Source of the DNA: JBJXFK01 sp046155505
GTDB lineage: Bacteria > Planctomycetota > Phycisphaerae > UBA1845 > Fen-1342
DNA length: 15,898 nucleotides
Assembly: GCA_046155505.1 (NCBI GenBank)
Contig: JBJXFK010000253.1
Coordinates: 1 to 15,898, forward strand
Reading direction: 5' to 3'
The first letter of the stretch is position 1. Each line of letters opens with the position of its first letter. Positions 6,957-14,038 of the stretch are shown in pieces. Made by a program: the position numbers and the translations under genes. Under the pieces are notes generated by a model. That model saw nothing but the letters and a program-made list of their open reading frames with translations, was not told where the DNA came from and searched no databases.

Positions 6957-7841
6957 TTGGCGTCTGCCATTGTTCGCGAAATGTTGGACGTGGGCATTCA
7001 CTTCGGCCATCACGCCAGTCGTTGGAATCCGAAGATGAAGCCGTATATCTACGGCAAGAAGAACGCCATCCACATCGTGGACATCCGCGAGACGCTGCGC
7101 GGCCTGCTGCGCGCTCAAGCGTACATCAGCAAGCTGGTCGCGAGCGGCGAAGATATCATCTTTGTCGGCACCAAGCGGCAGGCACGCGACGCGGTCAAGA
7201 CTCATGGCGACCGCTGCAACATGCACTATGTCATTGAGCGCTGGCTCGGCGGCACGCTGACCAATTTCCGCACGATCCGTTCGCGGCTCGACCGCATGGA
7301 AGAGCTTGAGAAGTTGGTCGCAGGCCCGACTTGGGAAACCGGCTATTCCAAGAAGATGAAGTCGATGCTCATGCGCGAGTTGGAGAAGATCCAGAAGAAC
7401 CTCAGCGGCATTCGCAAGATGAGCCGTCTGCCTGGCGCGATGGTTGTCATCGACGTGAAGCGCGAAGTGAACGCGGTGCGCGAGGCGCAGTCGGTCGGCA
7501 TTCCGACGATTTGCCTGATCGATACCGACAGCGACCCGGATTTCGCCAGCATCCCGATCCCCGGCAATGACGACGCGATGCGCTGCATCGATCTGGTGAT
7601 GAGCAAGCTGGCCGACGCGGTTGAAGAAGGCATGCGCGGCCGCACCGAACGCCAAGAGGAAAGCCGTGATCGTGGCGGTGACCGTGGCGGCGAGCGCGGT
7701 GACCGAGGCGAGCGCGGCGGTGATGGCGGCGGTCGTCGGCGTGGCGGCGGCGGCGGTCGGCGTAGCGAGCAGGCCGAGCCGGTGGGCGCGGTCGCCGTCG
7801 CTCCGGAAGCTGCCGGCGATGCAGCCGCTCCGAGCGCCTGA
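6957..7841 (+). CDS. rpsB: Ribosomal protein S2 with Gly/Arg-rich C-terminal tail
   Basis: A 294-residue small-subunit protein S2. The N-terminus (ASAIVREMLDVGIHFGHHA) aligns with the E. coli S2 start, and the family landmarks WNPKMKPYIYG (23-33), ERWLGGTLTNF (94-104) and IPGNDDAMR (201-209) are present. The start is TTG at 6957, set by GGGAGG 6 nt upstream and by the S2 N-terminus; earlier in-frame starts would add unrelated residues. The core ends near residue 227. The remaining 67 or so residues are a low-complexity tail with repeated RGG/RGD units (about 235-269) and then an Ala-rich end, unlike the short acidic end of E. coli S2. tsf follows after 113 bp, the usual partner. Confidence 0.97.
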   Translation: MASAIVREMLDVGIHFGHHASRWNPKMKPYIYGKKNAIHIVDIRETLRGLLRAQAYISKLVASGEDIIFVGTKRQARDAVKTHGDRCNMHYVIERWLGGTLTNFRTIRSRLDRMEELEKLVAGPTWETGYSKKMKSMLMRELEKIQKNLSGIRKMSRLPGAMVVIDVKREVNAVREAQSVGIPTICLIDTDSDPDFASIPIPGNDDAMRCIDLVMSKLADAVEEGMRGRTERQEESRDRGGDRGGERGDRGERGGDGGGRRRGGGGGRRSEQAEPVGAVAVAPEAAGDAAAPSA

Positions 7842-7900
7842 TTCGCGCCGCGACAGCGCGACACTAACACAACAACGACACAAGCCTGACTTTTGAAATT

Positions 7901-7934
7901 GGCGGGCCAGAGGGCGATTTCGCCGCTACCCGCC
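7901..7934 (+). promoter_or_regulatory. Two-tier hairpin in the rpsB-tsf spacer
   Basis: GGCGGG (7901-7906) pairs with CCCGCC (7929-7934), enclosing GGCG (7913-7916) that pairs with CGCC (7921-7924) around an ATTT loop. It ends 6 nt before the tsf Shine-Dalgarno GGAGG (7941-7945). There is no T tract, so it is more likely an mRNA processing, stability or translation-tuning structure than a terminator. Confidence 0.45.
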
Positions 7935-7954
7935 GCGACCGGAGGATTTGATCT

Positions 7955-8773
7955 ATGGCCGTTACCGCCGCAATGGTGTCGCAACTTCGCACGCAAACCG
8001 GCCTGCCGATGATGGACTGCAAGAAGGCGCTCGAAGAGTCCGGCGGCGATATTGAGGCGGCCAAGGAAGTGCTGCGCAAGGCCGGCCACGGTCGCATGGC
8101 CAAGTTCGCCGGGCGCGAGGCGGCCAAGGGGCGGGTCGCGGTGCACATCGGCAACGGCGTCGCGAGCATCGTTGAGATGCGTTGCGAGACCGAGCCCGTG
8201 GCGGGCACGGAAGACTTTGTGGCCCTGGCCAACGCGGCGGCGCAGGTCGCTGCGGGAATGGACAACCCGACGCCTGCGACGGTGCTGGCGGCGGCGCGGC
8301 CGGGCGGCTCGGGCACGATTCAGGAATTCCTGAACGAGGTGTTCAACAAGATTCGCGAGAAGATGGAACTCAAGCGCGTCGCACGTCTGACCGGCGTCTG
8401 CGGCTCGTATATCCACTTCAACTCGCAAAACGGCGCGATCGTGTCGTTGAGCGGCGCGTGTCCGGACGAGGTGATGCGCGACGTGTGCATGCACATCGTA
8501 TCGATCAAACCCGCATATAGCCGCCGCGATCAGGTGCCTGCCGCCGATGTCGAGCGCGAGCGGGCGGCGTTCATGGAAGAGGCCAAAGGCAAGCCGCCGC
8601 AGATCGCGGAAAAGATGGTCGCGGGCAAGCTGGATCGCTGGTTCGGCGAGTCGGTATTGCCCGAGCAGCCGTTCGTTAAGGACGACAAGCAGAGTGTTGC
8701 TGCGTACATCGGGAAGTCGGCGGCGGGCGTGACGATTACGGATTTTGTGCGGTTTGAAGTCGGGGCGATGTAA
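7955..8773 (+). CDS. tsf: Translation elongation factor Ts
   Basis: A 272-residue EF-Ts, the nucleotide exchange factor for EF-Tu. The N-terminal UBA-like module VSQLRTQTGLPMMDCKKALE (8-27) and GGDIEAAKEVLRK are canonical. The core ends in KPPQIAEKMVAGKLDRWFGE, matching the E. coli KPKEIAEKMVEGRMKKF region. The TDFV motif, whose Asp and Phe insert into EF-Tu near the Mg site, reads TEPV here (79-82), followed by AGTEDFV. I believe the same kind of change occurs in other Planctomycetota, but this is from memory. ATG at 7955 has GGAGG 9 nt upstream. It is second in the rpsB-tsf operon and is followed by a terminator. Confidence 0.96.
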   Translation: MAVTAAMVSQLRTQTGLPMMDCKKALEESGGDIEAAKEVLRKAGHGRMAKFAGREAAKGRVAVHIGNGVASIVEMRCETEPVAGTEDFVALANAAAQVAAGMDNPTPATVLAAARPGGSGTIQEFLNEVFNKIREKMELKRVARLTGVCGSYIHFNSQNGAIVSLSGACPDEVMRDVCMHIVSIKPAYSRRDQVPAADVERERAAFMEEAKGKPPQIAEKMVAGKLDRWFGESVLPEQPFVKDDKQSVAAYIGKSAAGVTITDFVRFEVGAM

Positions 8774-8798
8774 GGCGATTGGCTATTTCGAAATTGCG

Positions 8799-8846
8799 AA
8801 GGCGGCGGGCTTGTGCGATGGCATGAGTCCGCCGCTTGGCTTTTTC
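8799..8846 (+). terminator. Intrinsic terminator of rpsB-tsf
   Basis: A long stem starts 26 nt after the tsf stop: GCGGCGG (8802-8808) pairs with CCGCCGC (8829-8835). It continues inward as GCTTGTGC against GCATGAGT (with wobbles) around a GATG tetraloop. The run TTGGCTTTTT follows, with five Ts at 8841-8845. The T tract is a few bases away from the stem but otherwise the form is standard. Confidence 0.7.
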
Positions 8847-8976
8847 GGGCTGGATTTGTTGCGATGCTGGAGTCATGGTACCTCGCAGCGTCTGAGTATG
8901 GTGTCCGAGCACTGGGTACGTTGCCACAATCGGATTGGATGTCGGCAAGATCACTTGCCGCGTCGGAAACAAGATC

Positions 8977-9366
8977 ATGAGCAGCGAGTCGAATGCGGTG
9001 AGTCTAGAGGAGCTAAAGAACATTGTTCGCGCGCTCGCGACACCGGTGACAGCGTTGCACGCGAACATTCGGAGTTTCATCTCTGCCGAACGAATTCTGG
9101 TTGATGACTTCGGGGACTGGATGGCGATGGCCCGTGACGCGGAGAAACGGTCCGGAATCGCGTGGATCGATCGGTCGACGTGGACGGTGATTGAGAAACT
9201 GGAAGAAGCTGTGTCGTTCGTACGCGATGCCATCTATTCGGATGGCTCGGCGTGGAATGATGACGAATTTGACATGAAATGGGCGGACTTGCACCGGCTG
9301 GCACGCGACGCCGTTCAAATTCTTGGTTGGCAGGCCCTCGTAGACTATCGCCAGTTTTCGGGCTAA
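8977..9366 (+). CDS. Hypothetical helical protein
   Basis: About 129 residues, not recognised. The protein looks mostly alpha-helical and soluble: EELKNIVRALATPVTALHAN near the start, then acidic and tryptophan-containing helices (W at DFGDW, IAWIDRSTW, SAWNDDEFDMKW and GWQAL). No signal peptide, cysteine pair or catalytic motif is visible. The start is uncertain: ATG 8977 gives a sensible N-terminus (MSSESNAVSLEE) but has only a weak GGAA upstream; an in-frame TTG at 8935 would add 14 residues. No promoter was recognised between the rpsB-tsf terminator and this gene. Base composition is less GC-rich than in the rpsB-tsf genes, so it may be accessory DNA. Confidence 0.55.
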   Translation: MSSESNAVSLEELKNIVRALATPVTALHANIRSFISAERILVDDFGDWMAMARDAEKRSGIAWIDRSTWTVIEKLEEAVSFVRDAIYSDGSAWNDDEFDMKWADLHRLARDAVQILGWQALVDYRQFSG

Positions 9367-9473
9367 GCATGCGCACCGCCTTCTTGGCACCTATCCGAAA
9401 TGTGGCGAGAAAACCACTTGCGAAGGATCTTGCGGGCGAGGTGCTCCGGGCGAGCCGTCGGTGGAGCGGTTGA

Positions 9474-9662
9474 GTGTTCACGAAATACCGTACGATCGTC
9501 GGCTTGTCATTTATCGCGTCCGTTTTGGTGGTTGGCGGACTCATTCTAATCGCGAACTCGCTCGCGCCGGCCGGATTTTGGGGAGACTTGTTCGTGGGGG
9601 CGTCGTTTGTTGGTCTTGGGGGGTGCTTTTGGTCATATGTAATCGTGTTGTGGAACAAATAG
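9474..9662 (+). CDS. Small two-helix membrane protein
   Basis: A 62-residue protein with two clear hydrophobic segments, about residues 9-28 (VGLSFIASVLVVGGLILIAN) and 39-59 (FVGASFVGLGGCFWSYVIVLW), and a positively charged N-terminus (FTKYR). The start is GTG with GTGGAG 7 nt upstream. It lies 107 bp after the preceding small gene on the same strand and may be co-transcribed with it. There is no homologue I recognise. A pair of helices this clean over such a short frame is unlikely by chance, but small hydrophobic frames are prone to false calls. Confidence 0.5.
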   Translation: MFTKYRTIVGLSFIASVLVVGGLILIANSLAPAGFWGDLFVGASFVGLGGCFWSYVIVLWNK

Positions 9663-9702
9663 TAAGGCGTTGGCCGGGTGGCACTGTCGGGGAGGGCCGA
9701 TC

Positions 9703-9716
9703 GCGCGGTGCCGCGC
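9703..9716. terminator. Short GC hairpin between convergent genes
   Basis: GCGCGG at 9703-9708 and CCGCGC at 9711-9716 form a compact inverted repeat, 11 bp past the stop of the long minus-strand gene and 40 bp past the plus-strand small gene. It has no T tract on either side, so at best it is a weak bidirectional or Rho-assisted end. Confidence 0.3.
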
Positions 9717-9727
9717 TCACTCGCAGA

Positions 9728-12718
9728 TCAGCGGTCGATTGTGTCAACTAGGGCGCTCTTGAGCACTGCCGCACTCGACGAGCGGCCGTCGATCCGCGCC
9801 TCCAACGGCGTCGCGAGGCGCAGGTGTCGCACAAAGCCCGTTTCGCTCGCGGCGGGTTGGGCGGCGAGCCACTCCCAGTCGATGAAGCCCTGCGACAGGC
9901 GCGGGTTGATGGTCAGGTATGCCGCGCCGGCGGTGGTCAGGTTGTGGAAAAAGTGGCTGCCCTGCGATGGGTCGACGACGAAGTTGTCGAGCGTCGTTTC
10001 GACGATCACCTTCGCCGACGAAATCTGTCCCCAGTTCACCGGAATGCCGAGCCAGCGATCGGACGAGCCCCAGCGGCCGGGGCCGATGAGTAGATACGGG
10101 CGGTCGGCTGCCTTGAGTTGTTCGTTCATCGTCGCGACTTCGCGGGCGATCTCCTTGGTCTTGGCCGCATCAAACGTGTCGGGCTTCACGTAGACCACGT
10201 CGGCGATGTCGCGGAACATGCCGTTGCCGAGTGAGTGCGTGCTGTGGCAGAGCAGGCGTGTGCGCTCAATTTCGCCGAGATCGACCGGCTCAAAGTCGCC
10301 CGCCGCTCCGTAGGGACGAATCTGCAGGATGGCGAATTCCTTGGGATTGCTCTGCAGATTGACGGCGAATTCCATTTCGGCCGGCCCGCCCATGCCTTGC
10401 CGCCCGAGGTCGAGCACCTGCCGCGCGATTTTGGCCAGCGGGAAGATGTTGCTCTTGAGCACATGCGCGAACGTGACGACGCGCACGCCGGGACGGTGAA
10501 TGCCGTCGTAGAACGCGTTGTCCTCGGCTGAGAACACCGAGCCGACCGGCGCGAGCGTGCCGTGTTTTTCCGCGTCTTCGAGGGTCAAGCGCACGACGGT
10601 TGCGTCCTGCTCGAGATGCAGGTTGATTTCGGTCGTGCTGAGATCGACGGCGTAGAAGCCGCGTTGCGACTGGTTGATGAACTGGCGACCGTTGCCGAGC
10701 TGCGGGAGCACCTGCGGGTGCGCGGGGCAGAAACGCAGCGCCTCGCCGCCTTCGACGACCTGCTTGCCGAGGCCGAGCGCGACGCAGGCGAGACCGTCTT
10801 CGGGCTTCATCTGGCCGAATGGATAGAAATTGTAGGATCGCAAGACGCCGGCGAAGCTGGGATAAAAGTAGTGATCGTGGTGATTGCCGACGAGCTGCTG
10901 AATGATCACCGCCATCTGCTGCTCTTCGATGCGGTGCGGCGTGCTTTCGAGATATTTGCGAGCGGCGGTGTAATAGGTCGATGCGAAGACGAGCTTGACC
11001 GCGTCGCAGAGTTGGCGAAGCCGCACGCCGTCGTCGTGATCGTTGTTGGGCAACATGTACGTCGCATAGACGCCGGCGAACGGGTGATACTGCGAGTCTT
11101 CGAGCAGGCTGCTGGAGCGGATGGCGATCGGGTAGCGCACGGCTTGCAGATAAGTCGCAAGATCGGCGGTGACGGTGTAGGGCAACTCGGCGTTGAGAAA
11201 CGCGGTGCGAATCCAGTCGTCGGGGGCGCTGTAAAGGGCCTTGTTGCGCAACTGATTTTCGTCGAGGAAGCGATCGAACACGTCGGTGCCGATGACGATC
11301 GAGCGCGGCACGAAAACGCGCACGCCGCCGAACATTTCGTGCATGTCGCGGCGGGCGAGGACGGCGTCGAAGAACGCCATGCCGCGCGCCTTGCCGCCCA
11401 GCGATCCGCCGCCAATGCGGGCGAAGCTGGTGCCCGCGTCAAATCGTGTGCGCGAGAAGTCCTCGACGATGCCGCGGCGGTTGAGCCGCCACGCTTCGGA
11501 GAATTCGACCTTCAGGAAGTCGCGAAGTTCATGCGCGTCGCGAAACTCCGAGACCTTCAGCGGGCGCAGACGGCGTGCCAGCTCGAATTCGGTACGGGCC
11601 CGCAGCCAAATCGAGAAGTGGTTTCGCCGCGCGTGATATTCGACGCTCTCGGCGGGTGCGGCTTCAAGGGCCGCGACCATCGTCGGCAGGTCGGTAGCCC
11701 GCGCCACTTCGGTCTGATCGGGCAGGCGAAAAATGAACGGCCCGAAGCCGAAATTGCGATACATGAAATCGCCGACATCTTGCAGCAACGTGGTCGAACG
11801 CTTGTAGAGGAAACTGGCGTTCACACCTTGTGCCAGCCAGCGATTCGACGGGTCGGACGATTCGAGCAGGCAGGGCAGGTCAGGATTTTCGCCCTTGATC
11901 TTGCGGATCAGCTCGATGCCGGCGGAGGGATCGGATTTGCCGTCGCGCTCGTAGCTGACATCCGACACGACGCCGAAAAGATGCTCGCGATATTTGTTGT
12001 AGAGATCGATCGCGGCGTTGAAAGTCTCGGCGACGAGAATGCGCGGCCGGGCGCGCAGGCGGAGCTGGCGCTGCATGCGGTTGATGCCGTCCTGCATCAC
12101 CGAGCGGGCCTGCTTGACCAGTTCGGCGTACATGATCGGCAGCAGCGACGAGCGATAGCGGACCGAGTCCTCGACGAGAATGATTACGCCGACGCCGCCG
12201 ACGCGCGTGTCGTGTTCGGCATTCCAGCGATCTTCGACGGCTTTGATGATGGCGAGAAAGATCTTGGAGTCGCCGTGCCAGACAAAGATTTCGTCTGCGC
12301 CGAGTTCGTGGCGGCGCTCGCCAAGGCGGGTGAGGTCGGGGACATGCGAGACGAGGACGATGACGGGCAGTTCGGGACGGAGGGCGCGGACTTTGCGTTT
12401 GAACTCGAAGACATCCATGTTGCCGACGCGCAGCATGGTGATGACCAGGTCGTACTTGGTCGCTTCGAGCAGTCGCAGGGCTTCGACGCCGGAATCGACG
12501 CGCGTGACGCTCGGCGCGTGCGAGAGGCCGAGGTCGGTGTATTCCGAGAAGATCATCTCGGTGAGCAGGCCGTCTTCTTCGAGGATGTAGGAGTCGTAGG
12601 CGCTGGATACGAGGAGAATTTTGTGAACGCGGCGCGGCATCAGCTCGGGGAAGCGGCCGAGCCGCCAATCTGAGCCGAGCGGGACGGCTTCGATGGAATG
12701 GTCGTTGGGCGTGTCCAT
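9728..12718 (-). CDS. Tandem receiver-like domains fused to PEP-synthase/PPDK-type ATP-grasp domain
   Basis: A 996-residue fusion. Residues about 32-165 form a receiver-like fold whose phospho-acceptor position is lost: DLVITMLRVGNMDVFEF has Met where DLVITD is expected. Residues about 177-320 form a second receiver-like fold, with acidic residues at LVEDS (181-185) and a candidate acceptor in VVSDVSYERDG (250-260). The nucleotide-binding half of PEP synthase/pyruvate phosphate dikinase follows: GGGSLGGKARG (436-446), IAIRSSSLLEDS (531-542), MEFAVNL (782-788) and QIRP (799-802). No swivelling phosphohistidine or PEP-binding barrel domain is present, so it is not a working PEP synthase. The end (LLIGPGRWGSSDRWLGIPV, then GSHFFHNLTTAG) marks a family known in Bacteroidota and Planctomycetota with no settled role. 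The ATG at 12718 is preferred to one at 12838, whose extra 40 residues are translated heptamer repeat; no Shine-Dalgarno is seen at either. Confidence 0.85.
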   Translation of the reverse strand: MDTPNDHSIEAVPLGSDWRLGRFPELMPRRVHKILLVSSAYDSYILEEDGLLTEMIFSEYTDLGLSHAPSVTRVDSGVEALRLLEATKYDLVITMLRVGNMDVFEFKRKVRALRPELPVIVLVSHVPDLTRLGERRHELGADEIFVWHGDSKIFLAIIKAVEDRWNAEHDTRVGGVGVIILVEDSVRYRSSLLPIMYAELVKQARSVMQDGINRMQRQLRLRARPRILVAETFNAAIDLYNKYREHLFGVVSDVSYERDGKSDPSAGIELIRKIKGENPDLPCLLESSDPSNRWLAQGVNASFLYKRSTTLLQDVGDFMYRNFGFGPFIFRLPDQTEVARATDLPTMVAALEAAPAESVEYHARRNHFSIWLRARTEFELARRLRPLKVSEFRDAHELRDFLKVEFSEAWRLNRRGIVEDFSRTRFDAGTSFARIGGGSLGGKARGMAFFDAVLARRDMHEMFGGVRVFVPRSIVIGTDVFDRFLDENQLRNKALYSAPDDWIRTAFLNAELPYTVTADLATYLQAVRYPIAIRSSSLLEDSQYHPFAGVYATYMLPNNDHDDGVRLRQLCDAVKLVFASTYYTAARKYLESTPHRIEEQQMAVIIQQLVGNHHDHYFYPSFAGVLRSYNFYPFGQMKPEDGLACVALGLGKQVVEGGEALRFCPAHPQVLPQLGNGRQFINQSQRGFYAVDLSTTEINLHLEQDATVVRLTLEDAEKHGTLAPVGSVFSAEDNAFYDGIHRPGVRVVTFAHVLKSNIFPLAKIARQVLDLGRQGMGGPAEMEFAVNLQSNPKEFAILQIRPYGAAGDFEPVDLGEIERTRLLCHSTHSLGNGMFRDIADVVYVKPDTFDAAKTKEIAREVATMNEQLKAADRPYLLIGPGRWGSSDRWLGIPVNWGQISSAKVIVETTLDNFVVDPSQGSHFFHNLTTAGAAYLTINPRLSQGFIDWEWLAAQPAASETGFVRHLRLATPLEARIDGRSSSAAVLKSALVDTIDR

Positions 12719-13107
12719 GACGCGGGATGGTAAGAGCTTGCGGAAGTGGAGGGCAGTGCCGTCGGAGAAGTGCTCAGTGCTCAGGGTTCGGGGTTCGGGG
12801 TTCAGGATTCGGCGTTCGGCGCGCGGCGCACCAGGCATGTATTTTGGGACGCGATGGTTTCAAGGGCATTTTTCATGTCGCTCGGGGGAGAATCGTGAGA
12901 ATTGTCTTGAATTCGCGAGGATAGATGTCTCTAATGAAGTCGTACAGGCTGTGAGGAAGGGCAACCCTTTCTGACGTTCTTTCCTGCACATGACATTGGA
13001 CGAGGCGTTTCGCGGCATCGTGCCGTGTTCACGTAGTCGTTCGAAGACCGCCACCATGCCAGCATTCACAAGTATTGGGTGCTCTACCGCTTGGGGGAGG
13101 AGTTCGC
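12719..13107. other. Divergent intergenic region upstream of the receiver/ATP-grasp gene and the first P-domain gene
   Basis: About 390 bp without a convincing gene. It contains the one-armed heptamer repeat at 12771-12819, a small hairpin AGGAAGGG/CCCTTTCT at 12954-12972 and, at its right end, the Shine-Dalgarno GGGAGGAG of the secreted protein gene. Promoters must lie here for both directions, but I could not pick convincing hexamers. The short open frames across it have no motif or ribosome binding site. Confidence 0.6.
12771..12819. repeat. Heptamer tandem repeat element B (single arm)
   Basis: Seven consecutive degenerate 7-mers, starting with two exact TGCTCAG units and continuing with units like GGGTTCG and GGATTCG. 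The dinucleotide TC recurs at 12774 and every 7 bp to 12816, which proves the phase. Unlike elements A, C and D no inverted second arm was found nearby. It lies upstream of the preferred start of the receiver/ATP-grasp gene. Confidence 0.8.
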
Positions 13108-13716
13108 ATGAAAACGTTTGCATTCATCGCGGCGTTTGGCGCAACGGCCCTCGCGATGGCCAAACAAAAGTCGTACAGTTGGACGTTCGACCCGCGCGTG
13201 GCGATCGCCGATGCCACGTCTGATCCGCTTGATCCGAATACGACGATTCCCGGCGAAACGGTCATTCCCCTACCGATCGCCGACAGTGGCGCGGTTGTGA
13301 GCATCGACGAAGTTTGCGTCGACATCACGCACACGTTTGTCAGCGACGTCGTGATGGCGCTGTTCGCGCCGAACGGATCGTCGTTCGCGATTCTGATCGA
13401 CGGACGCGAGTTCGGCTCGGGCGATGATCTCATTGGTCTGTATTGCTTCGAAACGGGCGCGCCGGAATTCAGCTTCAACCCGGCGGGCACGACGGTTCCG
13501 ACGGGTACGTACGGTCCCAACGACGCGCGGGGCTTTGGCGATTTGGTCGGCGTCGAGAAGAACGGCACCTGGAGTCTCGTGATTCTGGATCTGGTCGGGC
13601 AGGACGTCGGTTCGATCGGTTCGGTCAGCATCGAGATGACCAACGTCCCCGAGCCGACTTCGATCGGTCTGCTCGGTTTGGGCGCGGCGGCGATGCTGCT
13701 GCGTCGTCGTGGCTAA
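13108..13716 (+). CDS. Secreted P-domain-like protein with PEP-CTERM sorting signal (paralogue 1)
   Basis: A 202-residue exported protein. It starts with a signal peptide (MKTFAFIAAFGATALAMA). The body (about 60-178) resembles the beta-sandwich P/Homo-B domain of proprotein convertases: VSIDEVCVDITHTFVSDVVM, then LFAPNG, NGTWSLVILDLVGQDVGSIG and SVSIEM. It carries two cysteines (C70, C113) that may bond. The C-terminus is a PEP-CTERM signal: PEP at 181-183, a hydrophobic stretch and RRRG, which an exosortase/archaeosortase-type system would recognise. No protease domain is attached. ATG 13108 is set by GGGAGGAG upstream. It is a tandem paralogue of the gene at 14039, separated by 322 bp. Ligand or function is unknown. 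Confidence 0.85.
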   Translation: MKTFAFIAAFGATALAMAKQKSYSWTFDPRVAIADATSDPLDPNTTIPGETVIPLPIADSGAVVSIDEVCVDITHTFVSDVVMALFAPNGSSFAILIDGREFGSGDDLIGLYCFETGAPEFSFNPAGTTVPTGTYGPNDARGFGDLVGVEKNGTWSLVILDLVGQDVGSIGSVSIEMTNVPEPTSIGLLGLGAAAMLLRRRG

Positions 13717-14038
13717 GCCGCGATGTGATTGAGGTGGTTCGCCGGGCAGATGTATGACGGCGGACTCTAAGCGTTTTTCACGGGCGGGCGGGCGACATTC
13801 TTGGTCGTGCGTCCGCCCGCACTTATGGCGCGCCGCGGCCGACCGCGGTCCTTTCGCGAGCGACGCACGACGTGTTGCTGGTGGAGCAGCCGCTCTCGGC
13901 TGCTTCACTGGGCGGGCCCGCACAATTTCAGGCGGACTGTCCAAATTTGTTGAGCCGCGGGCGCGGGCCGCGGTGCTTTCTCCTCCGGGCGCACAGTTGT
14001 TGTGCGCGAATGTGCGGTGTTTTCTGAAGGAGAATTCG
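13717..14038. other. Hairpin-rich spacer between the two P-domain paralogues
   Basis: 322 bp with no gene but several inverted repeats. GCGGGCGG (13785-13792) pairs with CCGCCCGC (13814-13821). CCGCGG flanks CCGA near 13838-13853. AGCAGCCG (13885-13892) pairs with CGGCTGCT (13897-13904). CCGCGG occurs at 13955-13960 and 13968-13973. GCGCACA (13989-13995) pairs with TGTGCGC (14001-14007). None is followed by a T tract. The spacer ends in the Shine-Dalgarno GAAGGAG of the next gene. Confidence 0.6.

Noticed and set aside
10562..12673. 703-codon open frame on the plus strand opposite the receiver/ATP-grasp gene
   Set aside because: The opposite strand carries the recognisable ATP-grasp motifs. 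This frame gives an acidic Ala/Val/Asp-rich product without motifs and is a mirror of the real codon bias.
9728..12718. Annotation as phosphoenolpyruvate synthase (ppsA) or pyruvate phosphate dikinase
   Set aside because: Only the nucleotide-binding domain is present. The phosphohistidine domain and PEP/pyruvate-binding barrel are absent.
12719..12838. Extension of the receiver/ATP-grasp protein to an ATG at 12838
   Set aside because: The 40 extra residues are mostly translated heptamer repeat, and no Shine-Dalgarno precedes that ATG. It cannot be fully excluded, since element C shows that such repeats can be translated.
12860..13123. 87-codon minus-strand open frame upstream of the first P-domain gene
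   Set aside because: It has no ribosome binding site or motif and overlaps the Shine-Dalgarno and start of the P-domain gene. I considered a transposase remnant but saw no DDE or related motif.
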